Below are positions 45,651-54,634 of a DNA stretch of 64,000 nucleotides, in pieces (position 1 is the first letter of the stretch; every line of letters starts with the position of its first letter). The stretch covers positions 124,001-188,000 of the forward strand of contig JAADJD010000020.1 of the NCBI GenBank assembly GCA_013150955.1. The letters run 5' to 3'. Under the pieces are notes generated by a model. It did not search any database and had not been told where the DNA came from. It was given only the letters and a program-made list of their open reading frames with translations. The DNA is from Calditrichota bacterium (GTDB lineage: Bacteria; Calditrichota; Calditrichia; RBG-13-44-9; J042). A program made the position numbers and the translations under genes.

Positions 45651-48600
45651 TTATAATCCAAAGGACATGTTAAAATAAAACGTTCGGGAAGAGGGATAGG
45701 GAATGGTGTCGATGGCGCGTCCGATGGCCACGTTACCAAACTGGCTCACTTCGGGGTCGTATCCCTGGTACTTGGTGAACATGAGAAGATTGCGTCCCGA
45801 AATACCGATTTTCCAGTAGGAGACGTATCCATTAAAGAAGTTGCGGAGCCAGCTGTCCGGTACGGAATAACTCACGCTTAGCTCTCTGAGTTTAATAAAC
45901 GTGCCATCTTCCACGTAGGGCGCGGTGGACTTACCGAGCAGTTCCAGTCGGCAGGGTCCCAATCGCTGATCGGAACAATCGCTGGCCTTCACCACGCCGT
46001 TTGCCGGTAAGTTCAGGCTGGCATCGGTGGCCGGATCGTCGTAATCGGCGCTGGTGGCCCCCAGGTCGGTGATCAGCTTACCCAGATTGATCACGTCCCC
46101 GCCCTGGCGCCAATCCCACAGAAAATACACATTGAACTTCCCGAAACTGAAATTGAAGTTCATGTCGTTGCTGAAAGAAAGCTGAAAATCGGGCGTGGCA
46201 TCTCCCAGAATGATGGTGTTGCCGTTGGCATCCACGTCTGCCCCGATGATGGTGGTGGGCGACCAGCCTTCCTGAATTCGGAAGGTTCCCAGAAATGTTG
46301 CGAAGCCGCCTTTGTTAAACGGATCCACCGTCAGTTCCGTGATTTCGGAGCGGGTTTTGTAGAAATTCACCCGTGCATTCCACAACAGGCTGTGTGTGCG
46401 CACCGGAGTGACTCCCAGCGATATTTCCACCCCATTGGTACGCATTTTCCCCCCGTTGGTAAACTCTTCGTTAAATCCAGAAGATGGGGGAAGAGAGGCA
46501 ATCAGGAACAGATCTGAAATGTTCTGGGTGTAGTAGGTAAATTCCAGGCTGGCCCGTCCATCCATGAACAAGGCGTCAAATCCCATCTCCAGCTCTTCGG
46601 TGCGTTCCGGGCGGATGTCTTTGGAACCGCGTCGGGTGGAGGGTAACAATCCGGCGCGTCCATCGATGTTGGACGGCACCAGCTCGGTGTATTTGGCGTT
46701 AGCCGGCGGCTGGTTTCCTGTGGCACCGTAAGCAGCCCGGATCTTAAACTCCGGTACCAGATTTTTGACGGCCCAGAAAGGAAATTCCGACAGTCGCACC
46801 GAACCGTTGATTTTGGGATACAGATAATACTTGCCAGGATCTCCATTAGCGCTGCTGGCATCGCCCCGCAGGCCGGCTGTCAGAAAAATTTTGCCCTGAA
46901 TATCCACTTCTTCCTGGATGAAGAAGCCGCGATCCCGCTTAATGACCCGTTCCTGAAACGATTTGCTCACAGATGCCTGATCGATGTTTTCCTGCGTGGG
47001 GATCAATCCGCGGGATTCAATCAAGCTATTATTCAGATTGGCATTTTCAAATTGCAATCCAGCAGCAGTGGTCAGCAGCACGCTGGAACTTGCCGAAAAG
47101 TTATGTACCAGGTTCAGGTAAAGGTTGGAGTTTGTGCTCACCGTTTCCCCCAGCAAGGAGGCACCCGGAAAAGTGGCGTTGCGTTCGTACTGCAATTCCG
47201 GGGGAGAGATGACCTTGTTTTCCTGCGAGAAAAAGTCCACCCCTGCCTGCACGATAAAATTCAGCGTCTGCCGCTGGCTACGGTACAGATTCTGCTTAAA
47301 CTGGCTGGAGATGATGAAGCGGTTCACCAGCTCCTTGTTCACAAACACATCGCGAGTGTGCAGGGGATTGGAGGGGTTAAACGGATGATCGGGATATTCG
47401 CCATTTTTGGGACGAATGTCCAGAAAACTGGGGGTGAAGGCCAGCGAAAAGCCATAGGTGATATTGGTGTTGTCGTTTCCGGTGACCCCACGATCGGATT
47501 CCGTGCGAATGTAATTGGTGAACACGCTAATTTCGGAGCGATCGCTGAGCTTGTGCTCCAGATTAAATCGGGTGGCATACTTCTGATATCCGGTATTTTT
47601 AATGATGCCATCTTCCGTACGGGCCAGACCGGAGACATAAAAGCGGGATTTGTTGCTGCCTCCTCGCAAGCTCACGCTGGTCTCGGAAAGGAACCCCCGT
47701 TCGCCGTACATTTCATCCTCATAGTCGATGTAAATCCCACCGTTCTGGTTGTAAATGTCCAGACCCTGCTGACCATAGGCTTCCAGAGCGGCATCGGCGG
47801 TAAAGCGTCGGGTGCCGATTTTTTTCAGCAGGGAATTGTAGCCAAAGCGCTGGCTGATGTCGATGCGCGTTTTGCCAGGAACCCCCCGTTTGGTGGTAAT
47901 GATGATCACCCCATTGGTTGCTTTGGAGCCGTAAATGGCCGCTGCACTGGCCCCTTTTAATACTTCAATACTTTCGATGTCGTTGGGGTTGATGTCGGCA
48001 ATGCGATTAGTAGGTTGTCCCTGAGGGTTGCGACTCCCGGCGGCCGCTGCTTTGGTGACCAGATCGATGCCGGATTGGATGGCGTCATTGTTGATAATCA
48101 CCCCATCCACCACGTACAGCGGCTGGGTGGATCCCTCGATGGTGGACACACCGCGGAGGTTTACATCAATGCCTCCACCCGGTGCACCGGTGTTCTGGGT
48201 AACCCGAATGCCCGCGAACTTGCCTTCCAGTGCCCGTTCCAGAGTCTGGGTGGGGGCGGGTAGCAATTCCGCGGCATTAATAGTGGCCACGGCATTGGCC
48301 AGGTTCTGCCGCTTCACGGTGGTGGCAAAACCGGTCACCACGACCTCGGAAGTCTTTAAAATGTCTTCCTCCATGCCAATGACCAGGTTATCGGTATTTC
48401 CGGTGACTTTTACGGTCACCGTTTTATAGCCAATGTAGGTAATTTCCAGCTCCGCCTCGTCTACATCCGGGATTTCGAGAATGAATACCCCATCAATATC
48501 GGAGGCAGTGCCATGGAACGTGCCTTTTACGGTGATTTCCGCTCCGGGCAGAGGATCGCCCGAATTTTTGTCAATCACCCGTCCGGTTACTTTAATGCCT

Positions 48601-48674
48601 TCCGCCATTGCCAGTGTGGCGAAAAACAACAGCATCAACACGGAAAATGTCCATTGGTTGAATTTGCCCATCAT
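45651..48674 (-). CDS. SusC/RagA-family TonB-linked outer-membrane protein
   Basis: A ~1007-residue transporter. After the signal peptide (WTFSVLMLLFFATLAMA) comes a CarboxypepD_reg-like domain (VTGRVIDKNSGDPLPGAEITVKG, with DIDGVFILEIP). The plug has the SusC signature: LRGVSTIEGSTQPLYVVDGVIINND and INPNDIESIEVLKGASAAAIYGSKATNGVIIITTKRG. The 22-strand barrel ends in RTFYFNMSFGL. It forms the energy-dependent channel partner of the SusD protein encoded downstream. The start is the first of two adjacent ATG codons behind GAGAGGAG. A candidate promoter (48861-48890) and an inverted repeat in the leader (48811-48831) lie upstream. Confidence 0.92.
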   Translation of the reverse strand: MMGKFNQWTFSVLMLLFFATLAMAEGIKVTGRVIDKNSGDPLPGAEITVKGTFHGTASDIDGVFILEIPDVDEAELEITYIGYKTVTVKVTGNTDNLVIGMEEDILKTSEVVVTGFATTVKRQNLANAVATINAAELLPAPTQTLERALEGKFAGIRVTQNTGAPGGGIDVNLRGVSTIEGSTQPLYVVDGVIINNDAIQSGIDLVTKAAAAGSRNPQGQPTNRIADINPNDIESIEVLKGASAAAIYGSKATNGVIIITTKRGVPGKTRIDISQRFGYNSLLKKIGTRRFTADAALEAYGQQGLDIYNQNGGIYIDYEDEMYGERGFLSETSVSLRGGSNKSRFYVSGLARTEDGIIKNTGYQKYATRFNLEHKLSDRSEISVFTNYIRTESDRGVTGNDNTNITYGFSLAFTPSFLDIRPKNGEYPDHPFNPSNPLHTRDVFVNKELVNRFIISSQFKQNLYRSQRQTLNFIVQAGVDFFSQENKVISPPELQYERNATFPGASLLGETVSTNSNLYLNLVHNFSASSSVLLTTAAGLQFENANLNNSLIESRGLIPTQENIDQASVSKSFQERVIKRDRGFFIQEEVDIQGKIFLTAGLRGDASSANGDPGKYYLYPKINGSVRLSEFPFWAVKNLVPEFKIRAAYGATGNQPPANAKYTELVPSNIDGRAGLLPSTRRGSKDIRPERTEELEMGFDALFMDGRASLEFTYYTQNISDLFLIASLPPSSGFNEEFTNGGKMRTNGVEISLGVTPVRTHSLLWNARVNFYKTRSEITELTVDPFNKGGFATFLGTFRIQEGWSPTTIIGADVDANGNTIILGDATPDFQLSFSNDMNFNFSFGKFNVYFLWDWRQGGDVINLGKLITDLGATSADYDDPATDASLNLPANGVVKASDCSDQRLGPCRLELLGKSTAPYVEDGTFIKLRELSVSYSVPDSWLRNFFNGYVSYWKIGISGRNLLMFTKYQGYDPEVSQFGNVAIGRAIDTIPYPSSRTFYFNMSFGL

Positions 48675-48810
48675 TTCTCCTCTCTTAAAAAATTTGACCC
48701 TTAAACCCAAAATACCTGTTAATCATTTCCCCACGGGTTGTTCTGTGGAAGTGCATCAGGGAGCTCGGGGGAGACGAGGCAGGAGCCTGTCGAAAAGGGG
48801 AATAAAAAAT

Positions 48811-48831
48811 AAGCACTCAAATTGAGTGCTT
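48811..48831 (-). promoter_or_regulatory. inverted repeat in the susC leader
   Basis: AAGCACTCAA (48811-48820) and TTGAGTGCTT (48822-48831) are perfect 10-bp arms around one base. Read on the - strand, the arm is followed by ATTTTTTATT, so it could act as an attenuator/terminator in the susC leader. Its near-perfect symmetry also fits a repressor operator placed about 30 nt downstream of the -10 box. Confidence 0.5.
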
Positions 48832-48860
48832 AAGCATTTTTCATTGTATCGTTCCATCCG

Positions 48861-48890
48861 ATAATTTAATGAAATAAAATAAAAAGTCAA
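48861..48890 (-). promoter_or_regulatory. candidate promoter of susC-susD
   Basis: On the - strand: TTGACT (48890-48885), 16-nt spacer, TAAATT (48868-48863, extended TAAATTAT). Both the -10 sequence and the spacing are the same as in the candidate promoter at 8886-8915. It lies about 190 nt before the ATG. Confidence 0.5.
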
Positions 48891-48987
48891 TACCTCAACC
48901 CCTTCTTTTATGAAAAAAAATGGAAGATTTTACCGTGTGTGCAATTATTCACAAAAAGGGTGGGTTCAGGGGATCGGATGCTGTTTT

Positions 48988-49160
48988 TAACCCGGATGAT
49001 GCATCAGAACCACGAATGACACGAATGAACACGAACAAAAATAATAAAGTGCACTTGATGGCTATCTGGATGAAAATGTTTTCCCGGATATATTCGCTAT
49101 TTCGTTAATATTTTTCGAATTCATTCGCCGGATTCGTGGATTCACGTTTATTTGGGTTTA
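48988..49160. repeat. palindromic intergenic element, simple copy (E)
   Basis: A single copy of the dispersed element. The left end is AACCCGGATGATGC with arm CCACGAATGACACGAATGAACACGA. The right arm is TTCATTCGCCGGATTCGTGG, ending TTTATTTGGGTTTA. It sits between the divergent susC and queF genes. The 48675-49266 gap otherwise holds only the leader features described above; no gene is seen. Confidence 0.82.
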
Positions 49161-49266
49161 TTGCATGAGTTGGGTTTATTCAGGAGCAGCGAAATTTTGG
49201 AAACCCTTTTTATCCCCGAATTTATATGATAAATTTGAAGCCAATTTTAGAAGGGGGTAGAATTAC

Positions 49267-49710
49267 ATGGGTTCCAGGTCCGAAGAATTTAAAGATTTGA
49301 CGCTTCTGGGGCGGAAAGCCCAGCCCAGTAAAAAACTGGAGGCCTTTCCCAATCGGACGCCCGATCGGTACTATCTGGTGACCTTAGAAACCAACGAATT
49401 TACCTGTTTATGCCCCATTACCGGTCAACCCGATTTTGCCACCATTCGAGTGGAATACGTACCCGATCAGAAAATCGTGGAATCCAAGTCCTTCAAGTTA
49501 TACCTGTGGTCTTATCGAAATGAAGGGGTATTCCACGAGCATGTGGTAAATCGAATACTGGACGATCTGGTAAAAACGCTGGATCCCCACTGGTGCCGGG
49601 TGGTGGGGATATTCAACATTCGCGGTGGGATTGGCATTACAGTGGATGCAGAGCATACACGAACCCCAGAAGCACGGGAAGCGATTAAGGATCGAATCCG
49701 AAATGGCTAA
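49267..49710 (+). CDS. queF: NADPH-dependent 7-cyano-7-deazaguanine reductase (preQ0 reductase)
   Basis: A 147-residue unimodular QueF. It reduces preQ0 to preQ1 in queuosine synthesis. The catalytic cysteine is in EFTCLCPITGQPD. The QueF fingerprint ESKSFKLYLWSYRNEGVFHE is almost perfect, and the length matches the short (YkvM-type) family rather than the two-domain E. coli form. The ATG at 49267 follows AGAAGGGGG. The next gene, a YhhQ-type transporter, overlaps its end by 8 nt. No queC, queD, queE, tgt or queA gene is present in the window. Confidence 0.95.
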   Translation: MGSRSEEFKDLTLLGRKAQPSKKLEAFPNRTPDRYYLVTLETNEFTCLCPITGQPDFATIRVEYVPDQKIVESKSFKLYLWSYRNEGVFHEHVVNRILDDLVKTLDPHWCRVVGIFNIRGGIGITVDAEHTRTPEAREAIKDRIRNG

Positions 49711-50416
49711 TTCGGAACAAACGGAGAAATCGTTCCGCTGGTTCTTTCTGGTGACGGCCATCTTTGTGACCACACTGGTGGTTTCCAACATTATTGCGGT
49801 CAAACTCATTCAACTGGGGCCATTGACCCTGCCTGCCGGGGTGCTGGTATTTCCCATAACCTATATTTTTGGCGACATTTTAACGGAGGTGTACGGTTAC
49901 GCCCGTGCCCGACGGGTGATCTGGACAGGCTTTTTCTGCAATCTGTTGGCCGTGGGGGCAATATGGCTGGCCATTCAGTTACCAGGGGCGCCATTCTGGA
50001 ATCTGAAAGACTTTGCGGATCCGGTGGCGGCTCAAAAGGCATTCGCAGCGGTTCTGGGTTTTGCGCCTCGACTTCTGGCGGCTTCATTTGTTGCTTATCT
50101 GGTGGGCGAATTTCTCAATTCCTACGTTCTGGCAAAAATGAAGATTCGCACTGGCGGGCGTTTTTTGTGGATGCGGACGATCGGCTCCACAATTGTTGGC
50201 GAAGGGGCCGACTCCTTTTTATTTATTTTCCTGGCGTTTGGCGGTGTTTTTCCTTTAGCCGTGCTGTGGGAAACTTTCCTCTGGCAATGGGTGTTCAAAA
50301 CGTCCTACGAAGCGCTGGTAACTCCGGTTACATACGCGGTGGTGCGGTTTTTGAAGAAGTCGGAAGGTGTGGACGTTTTCGACTATTCAACGCGTTTTAA
50401 TCCCTTAAAATTTTAA
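49703..50416 (+). CDS. yhhQ: queuosine precursor transporter, YhhQ/VUT family
   Basis: A 237-residue inner-membrane protein with about six hydrophobic segments, for example WFFLVTAIFVTTLVVSNIIAV, VFPITYIFGDILTEVYGY and LLAASFVAYLVGEFLNSYVLAKM. The motif PITYIFGDILTEVYGYARARRVIWTGF is the hallmark of the VUT/YhhQ family. These transporters take up preQ0/preQ1 or related bases. The overlap with queF (ATG within the last codons) supports a salvage role. An upstream in-frame ATG at 49625 lies inside queF and is not used. It runs to 74 nt before sucA with no terminator in between. Confidence 0.9.
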   Translation: MANSEQTEKSFRWFFLVTAIFVTTLVVSNIIAVKLIQLGPLTLPAGVLVFPITYIFGDILTEVYGYARARRVIWTGFFCNLLAVGAIWLAIQLPGAPFWNLKDFADPVAAQKAFAAVLGFAPRLLAASFVAYLVGEFLNSYVLAKMKIRTGGRFLWMRTIGSTIVGEGADSFLFIFLAFGGVFPLAVLWETFLWQWVFKTSYEALVTPVTYAVVRFLKKSEGVDVFDYSTRFNPLKF

Positions 50417-50490
50417 GTATTTACCCGAAGATTAAACTTGGACTTATGCGTGTCAATTTTTTTTAATGTAAAAAAAGGAAAATCGGAGTC

Positions 50491-53253
50491 ATGGGCAATA
50501 AATTTCCGTATTTGTTTCAGGCACATCCTCAGTTTATAGAGTCCCTTTACCAGGATTTTCAGCGGGATCCCGAGTCGATCGATCCCAGCTGGCGAAAGTT
50601 TTTTGAGGGGTATGATTTTGCCCGTCAGCATTTAAAGGCCGCCCCGGAAATTCCCGAGGACGTGGAGAAAGAATTTCGCGTACTCAATTTAATTCACGGA
50701 TACCGCACGCGGGGCCATTTCTTTACCAAAACCAATCCCGTTCGGGCGCGCCGGAAGTACCGTCCCACGCTGGACATCGAGAATTTTGGTCTTTCGGAGG
50801 CGGATCTGGATAAGGTCTTTCAGGCAGGGCGAGAAATTGGGCTGGGCCCGGCGCGATTACGGGACATCGTCGAATATCTGCAGCAAACCTACTGCCATTC
50901 CATCGGGGTGGAATACATGTACATTCGTTACCCGGAGCGGGTGAAGTGGCTGCAGGAACGGATGGAATCCACCCGTAATCGCCCCAACCTGACCACGGAA
51001 GACAAGCGCCACATCCTGCATAAATTAAATCAGGCCGTGGTGTTCGAAAAATTCCTGCACACCAAGTATGTGGGACAGAAGCGCTTCGCGCTTTCGGGTG
51101 GGGAAACGTTAATTCCCGGTCTGGATGCCATCATCGAAAAAGGGGCCGAGCTGGGGGCCCGCGAATTTGTCATTGGCATGGCGCACCGGGGTCGATTGAA
51201 TGTGCTGGCAAATATTCTGAATAAATCGTACGAAGAAATTTTTGCCGAATTTGAAGGCGAAATGCTGGAAACCGATCTGTTTGAAGGAGATGTGAAATAC
51301 CACCTGGGTTATTCCAACGATGTGAAAACCCGTTCCGGAAAAACCGTTCATTTAAGTCTGTCTCCCAATCCATCCCACCTGGAAGCGGTTGATCCCGTGG
51401 TGGAAGGAACGGCCCGCGCAAAAATCGATCATCTGTATGGTGGGGATCTGAAAAAGTTAATCCCGATTCTCATCCACGGCGATGCAGCCATTGCGGGGCA
51501 GGGGGTTGTGTACGAGGTGGTGCAGATGGCCCAGTTGCCGGGCTACCGCACCGGTGGAACCATTCACATTGTGATTAACAATCAGGTGGGATTTACCACC
51601 AATTATCTGGAAGGCCGTAGCAGCATCTACTGCACGGATGTGGGAAAGGTAACCCATTCTCCCATCTTTCACGTTAATGCGGATGATGTGGAAGCCGTGG
51701 TGTGGGCCGTCCAGCTGGCCGTGGCCTACCGACAGGAATTCCACACCGATGTATTCATCGACCTGCTGGGATACCGCCGTTACGGGCACAACGAAGCCGA
51801 TGAACCGCGCTTTACGCAACCCAAGTTGTACAAGATTATCGAACGCCATCCGGATCCCCGACAGATTTACTATCAGAAGCTGCTGGAAGGGGGCGAAGTG
51901 GAACGGGGCATTGCCGAAGAGATGGAGAAGGAATTCCAGAAAATGCTGCAGGAGCGGCTGGAGAAGGTGAAAAAAGAACCGGTGAAGCCGCGCATTACGC
52001 CTTTCAGGGCTTACTGGGAAGGTTTCCGGGAACCCCGGTCTGAGGATTTTGAAAATCCACCGGAGACTGCCGTGGAAAAATCCCACCTGAAACATCTGGC
52101 CGAAAAAATCTTTACCATTCCCCCGGACATTAAAGTGTTCCGAAAAATCCGGCGGTTATTCGATGATCGGCGCAAGCGGGTGCTGGAAAAGGAAGAGGTC
52201 GACTGGGCCATTGCCGAATGGTTGGCGTATGCCACGTTGCTGGACGAAGGCGTTCCCATTCGCTTAAGCGGGCAGGACAGCCGACGGGGAACCTTCGCCC
52301 ATCGCCATGCGGTGCTGTTGAATGAGGATACCGAGGAAGAATACATTCCATTGAACCACATCAAAGAAGGGCAACCGGCATTTGAAATCTACAATTCCCC
52401 GCTGAGTGAATATGGGGTCATGGGGTTTGAGTTTGGTTACGCCTGGGCCACCCCGCGTGGCCTGACGATCTGGGAAGCCCAGTTTGGTGACTTTGCCAAT
52501 GGGGCTCAGATCATTATCGATCAATTCCTGTGCTGCTCGTACCAGAAGTGGAAAAAGGTAAATGGTCTGGTGGTGTATCTGCCACACGGCTACGAAGGCC
52601 AGGGGCCGGAACATTCTTCCGCCCGCATTGAGCGATTTTTAACCCTTTCTGCCGGCCTGAACTGGCAGGTGGTCTATCCCACCACTCCAGCCAATATGTT
52701 CCATGTGTTGCGGCGGCAGATGAAATTCCCGTTCCGGATCCCATTGATCCTGTTTACTCCCAAGAGCTTGCTGCGACATCCGTTGTGTGTGAGTACGCTG
52801 GATGAACTGGCTGAAAAGAAGTTTCAGGAAGTCATCGACGATCCGGTGGTGCACCCGGAAGCCGTCAAAGTCGTGTTCTTCTGCAGCGGGAAAATTTATT
52901 ACGATCTGATTCAGGAGCGCCAGAAACGGGAGCGTCGCGACATCGCCTTTGTGCGTTTGGAACAGTTGTATCCGTTGCCGATCCGTCAGTTGCAGCAGAT
53001 CATCGATCGGTATGCACACGCAAAGAAGTTTGTCTGGGTGCAGGAAGAACCGGAAAACATGGGCGCCTGGCCGTTCCTGCGACGCAAATTCAATCTGGTA
53101 CGCCTGGATGTGATCGCACGGCGGGAAAGTGCCAGCCCGGCCACCGGATTTCACCGGGTGCACACCATGGAGCAAACAGAGATTCTGGATAAAGTTTTTC
53201 AGGTGTTGTCCACTTCCAGAAAACGCGAAAAGTCAATCACCATTTTTGGATAA
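50491..53253 (+). CDS. sucA: 2-oxoglutarate dehydrogenase E1 component
   Basis: A 920-residue thiamin-diphosphate enzyme that decarboxylates 2-oxoglutarate in the TCA cycle. The N-terminus carries the E2-binding-type start (YLFQAHPQFIESLYQDFQRDPESIDPSWRKFFEG). Core motifs are EFVIGMAHRGRLNVLANIL, SPNPSHLEAVDPVVEG, IHGDAAIAGQGVVYEVVQM and HIVINNQVGFTTN. In the second half are SGQDSRRGTFAHRHAV, YGVMGFEFGYA and LPHGYEGQGPEHSSAR. The length agrees with E. coli SucA (933). The E2 gene follows after 23 nt. No E3 (lipoamide dehydrogenase) gene is in the window. Confidence 0.95.
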   Translation: MGNKFPYLFQAHPQFIESLYQDFQRDPESIDPSWRKFFEGYDFARQHLKAAPEIPEDVEKEFRVLNLIHGYRTRGHFFTKTNPVRARRKYRPTLDIENFGLSEADLDKVFQAGREIGLGPARLRDIVEYLQQTYCHSIGVEYMYIRYPERVKWLQERMESTRNRPNLTTEDKRHILHKLNQAVVFEKFLHTKYVGQKRFALSGGETLIPGLDAIIEKGAELGAREFVIGMAHRGRLNVLANILNKSYEEIFAEFEGEMLETDLFEGDVKYHLGYSNDVKTRSGKTVHLSLSPNPSHLEAVDPVVEGTARAKIDHLYGGDLKKLIPILIHGDAAIAGQGVVYEVVQMAQLPGYRTGGTIHIVINNQVGFTTNYLEGRSSIYCTDVGKVTHSPIFHVNADDVEAVVWAVQLAVAYRQEFHTDVFIDLLGYRRYGHNEADEPRFTQPKLYKIIERHPDPRQIYYQKLLEGGEVERGIAEEMEKEFQKMLQERLEKVKKEPVKPRITPFRAYWEGFREPRSEDFENPPETAVEKSHLKHLAEKIFTIPPDIKVFRKIRRLFDDRRKRVLEKEEVDWAIAEWLAYATLLDEGVPIRLSGQDSRRGTFAHRHAVLLNEDTEEEYIPLNHIKEGQPAFEIYNSPLSEYGVMGFEFGYAWATPRGLTIWEAQFGDFANGAQIIIDQFLCCSYQKWKKVNGLVVYLPHGYEGQGPEHSSARIERFLTLSAGLNWQVVYPTTPANMFHVLRRQMKFPFRIPLILFTPKSLLRHPLCVSTLDELAEKKFQEVIDDPVVHPEAVKVVFFCSGKIYYDLIQERQKRERRDIAFVRLEQLYPLPIRQLQQIIDRYAHAKKFVWVQEEPENMGAWPFLRRKFNLVRLDVIARRESASPATGFHRVHTMEQTEILDKVFQVLSTSRKREKSITIFG

Positions 53254-53276
53254 ATGATTAAAGGAGATGCCCATAA

Positions 53277-54521
53277 ATGAAAGTGCGCATTAAAGTACCT
53301 GAAGTCGGGGAATCGATTACAGAGGTGACCATTGGCCAGTGGTTAAAACCCGATGGCGCATATGTGGAACGAGACGAACCGGTCTGCGAGATTGAATCCG
53401 AAAAGGCCACCTTTGAAGTGCCGGCTGAGGAATCCGGTGTGCTAAAGATTCTTGTGAAAGAAGGGGAGACCGTTCGCGTTGGAGATGTCATCGGAGAAAT
53501 CGATACTGCAGGGAAGGCGGAAGGTGCCGAAGCGGGTGTTGCGGAAGCGGAGGCTCCAGTGGAAACCAGATCCGAACCGGCACCGGAGGCCAGTCGACAG
53601 GAAACGGTTGTGAAAGTCTCCCCGGTGGCCGCGCGGATTCTGGCGGAGGCCGGCATTTCCCCGGCAGACGTCAAAGGAACGGGTGCGGGAGGAAGGATTA
53701 CCAAAGAGGATGCGCTTCGGGCGGTGGCAGAAAAAGAAAAGGCTTCCCGGCAGGTTGATACCGGGACGAAAACCGCCCCAAAGGAAGCCCCGCCGACGGT
53801 TACCGACATCGGAACGGATCAGCGTCGAACAAGCCGGGAACGTATGTCCACCCTGCGACAAACCATCTCCCGCCGACTGGTTGCTGCCAAAAACGAAACC
53901 GCCATGCTAACCACCTTCAACGAAGTCGATATGTCCGAAATCCTGCGCCTGCGAAAAGCCTATCGGGAGACATTTCAGGAAAAATTTGGGATAAGGCTTG
54001 GATTCATGTCCTTTTTTGTAAAGGCCTGCACCATTGCATTAAAAGAATTCCCGGCAGTCAATGCTCAGATTGATGGCACCGATATCGTTTACCACGATTA
54101 TTGCGATATTGGCATCGCGGTTTCCACGGATCGGGGGTTGGTGGTGCCGGTCATCCGAAATGCCGAGCGCCTGTCCCTTGCTGAGATCGAAAAAGAAGTG
54201 GCTCGCCTTGCAGAAAAAGCCCGCCAGAACAAACTCACCATCGAGGAAATGAGCGGTGGAACCTTCACCATCACCAACGGGGGCGTTTTTGGATCTTTGC
54301 TGTCAACACCCTTATTGAATTATCCGCAGTCCGCCATACTGGGCATGCACAAAATCCAGGAGCGACCGGTGGTTATTGATGGGGAAATTGGGATTCGCCC
54401 CATGATGTATGTGGCGTTGTCGTACGACCACCGAATTATCGATGGAAGGGAATCGGTTCGTTTTCTGGTGCGGGTAAAGGAATTACTGGAGGATCCCACC
54501 CGAATGCTCCTGAATGTGTGA
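53277..54521 (+). CDS. sucB: dihydrolipoyllysine succinyltransferase, E2 of 2-oxoglutarate dehydrogenase
   Basis: 414 residues. The lipoyl domain (1-~77) has Lys43 in [17 protein letters not shown] as the lipoylation site. A flexible Ala/Glu-rich linker leads to an E3-binding domain (~115-153: [35 protein letters not shown]). The catalytic domain from ~185 ends with the active-site motif [16 protein letters not shown], with His385 and the nearby Asp. It transfers the succinyl group from E1 to CoA. It is in an operon with sucA, 23 nt downstream. The ATG at 53277 follows AAAGGAGATG. Confidence 0.95.
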   Translation: MKVRIKVPEVGESITEVTIGQWLKPDGAYVERDEPVCEIESEKATFEVPAEESGVLKILVKEGETVRVGDVIGEIDTAGKAEGAEAGVAEAEAPVETRSEPAPEASRQETVVKVSPVAARILAEAGISPADVKGTGAGGRITKEDALRAVAEKEKASRQVDTGTKTAPKEAPPTVTDIGTDQRRTSRERMSTLRQTISRRLVAAKNETAMLTTFNEVDMSEILRLRKAYRETFQEKFGIRLGFMSFFVKACTIALKEFPAVNAQIDGTDIVYHDYCDIGIAVSTDRGLVVPVIRNAERLSLAEIEKEVARLAEKARQNKLTIEEMSGGTFTITNGGVFGSLLSTPLLNYPQSAILGMHKIQERPVVIDGEIGIRPMMYVALSYDHRIIDGRESVRFLVRVKELLEDPTRMLLNV

Positions 54522-54563
54522 TACTCCAACGTGCCCCTTTCCGCGATGAATTTTTGAATCCGG

Positions 54564-54593
54564 TTGATACCTTACGGTGAAGTATTCTATATT
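54564..54593 (+). promoter_or_regulatory. candidate promoter of the S9 peptidase gene
   Basis: TTGATA (54564-54569), an 18-nt spacer and TATATT (54588-54593), 42 nt before the ATG at 54635. Five of six bases match the usual -35 and five of six the usual -10. Confidence 0.45.
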
Positions 54594-54634
54594 CACGGGA
54601 AGGTAACGGAATCTTAATGAAGGAGGAGGTCGTC

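Noticed and set aside
47052..47960. A 302-codon open frame on the + strand inside susC
   Set aside because: It lies wholly opposite the clear SusC coding sequence, with no ribosome site or recognisable family; it reflects codon bias of the real gene.
49161..49266. A preQ1 riboswitch upstream of queF
   Set aside because: The short leader shows no hairpin plus A-rich tail of the preQ1 classes; a repeat element ends just before it.
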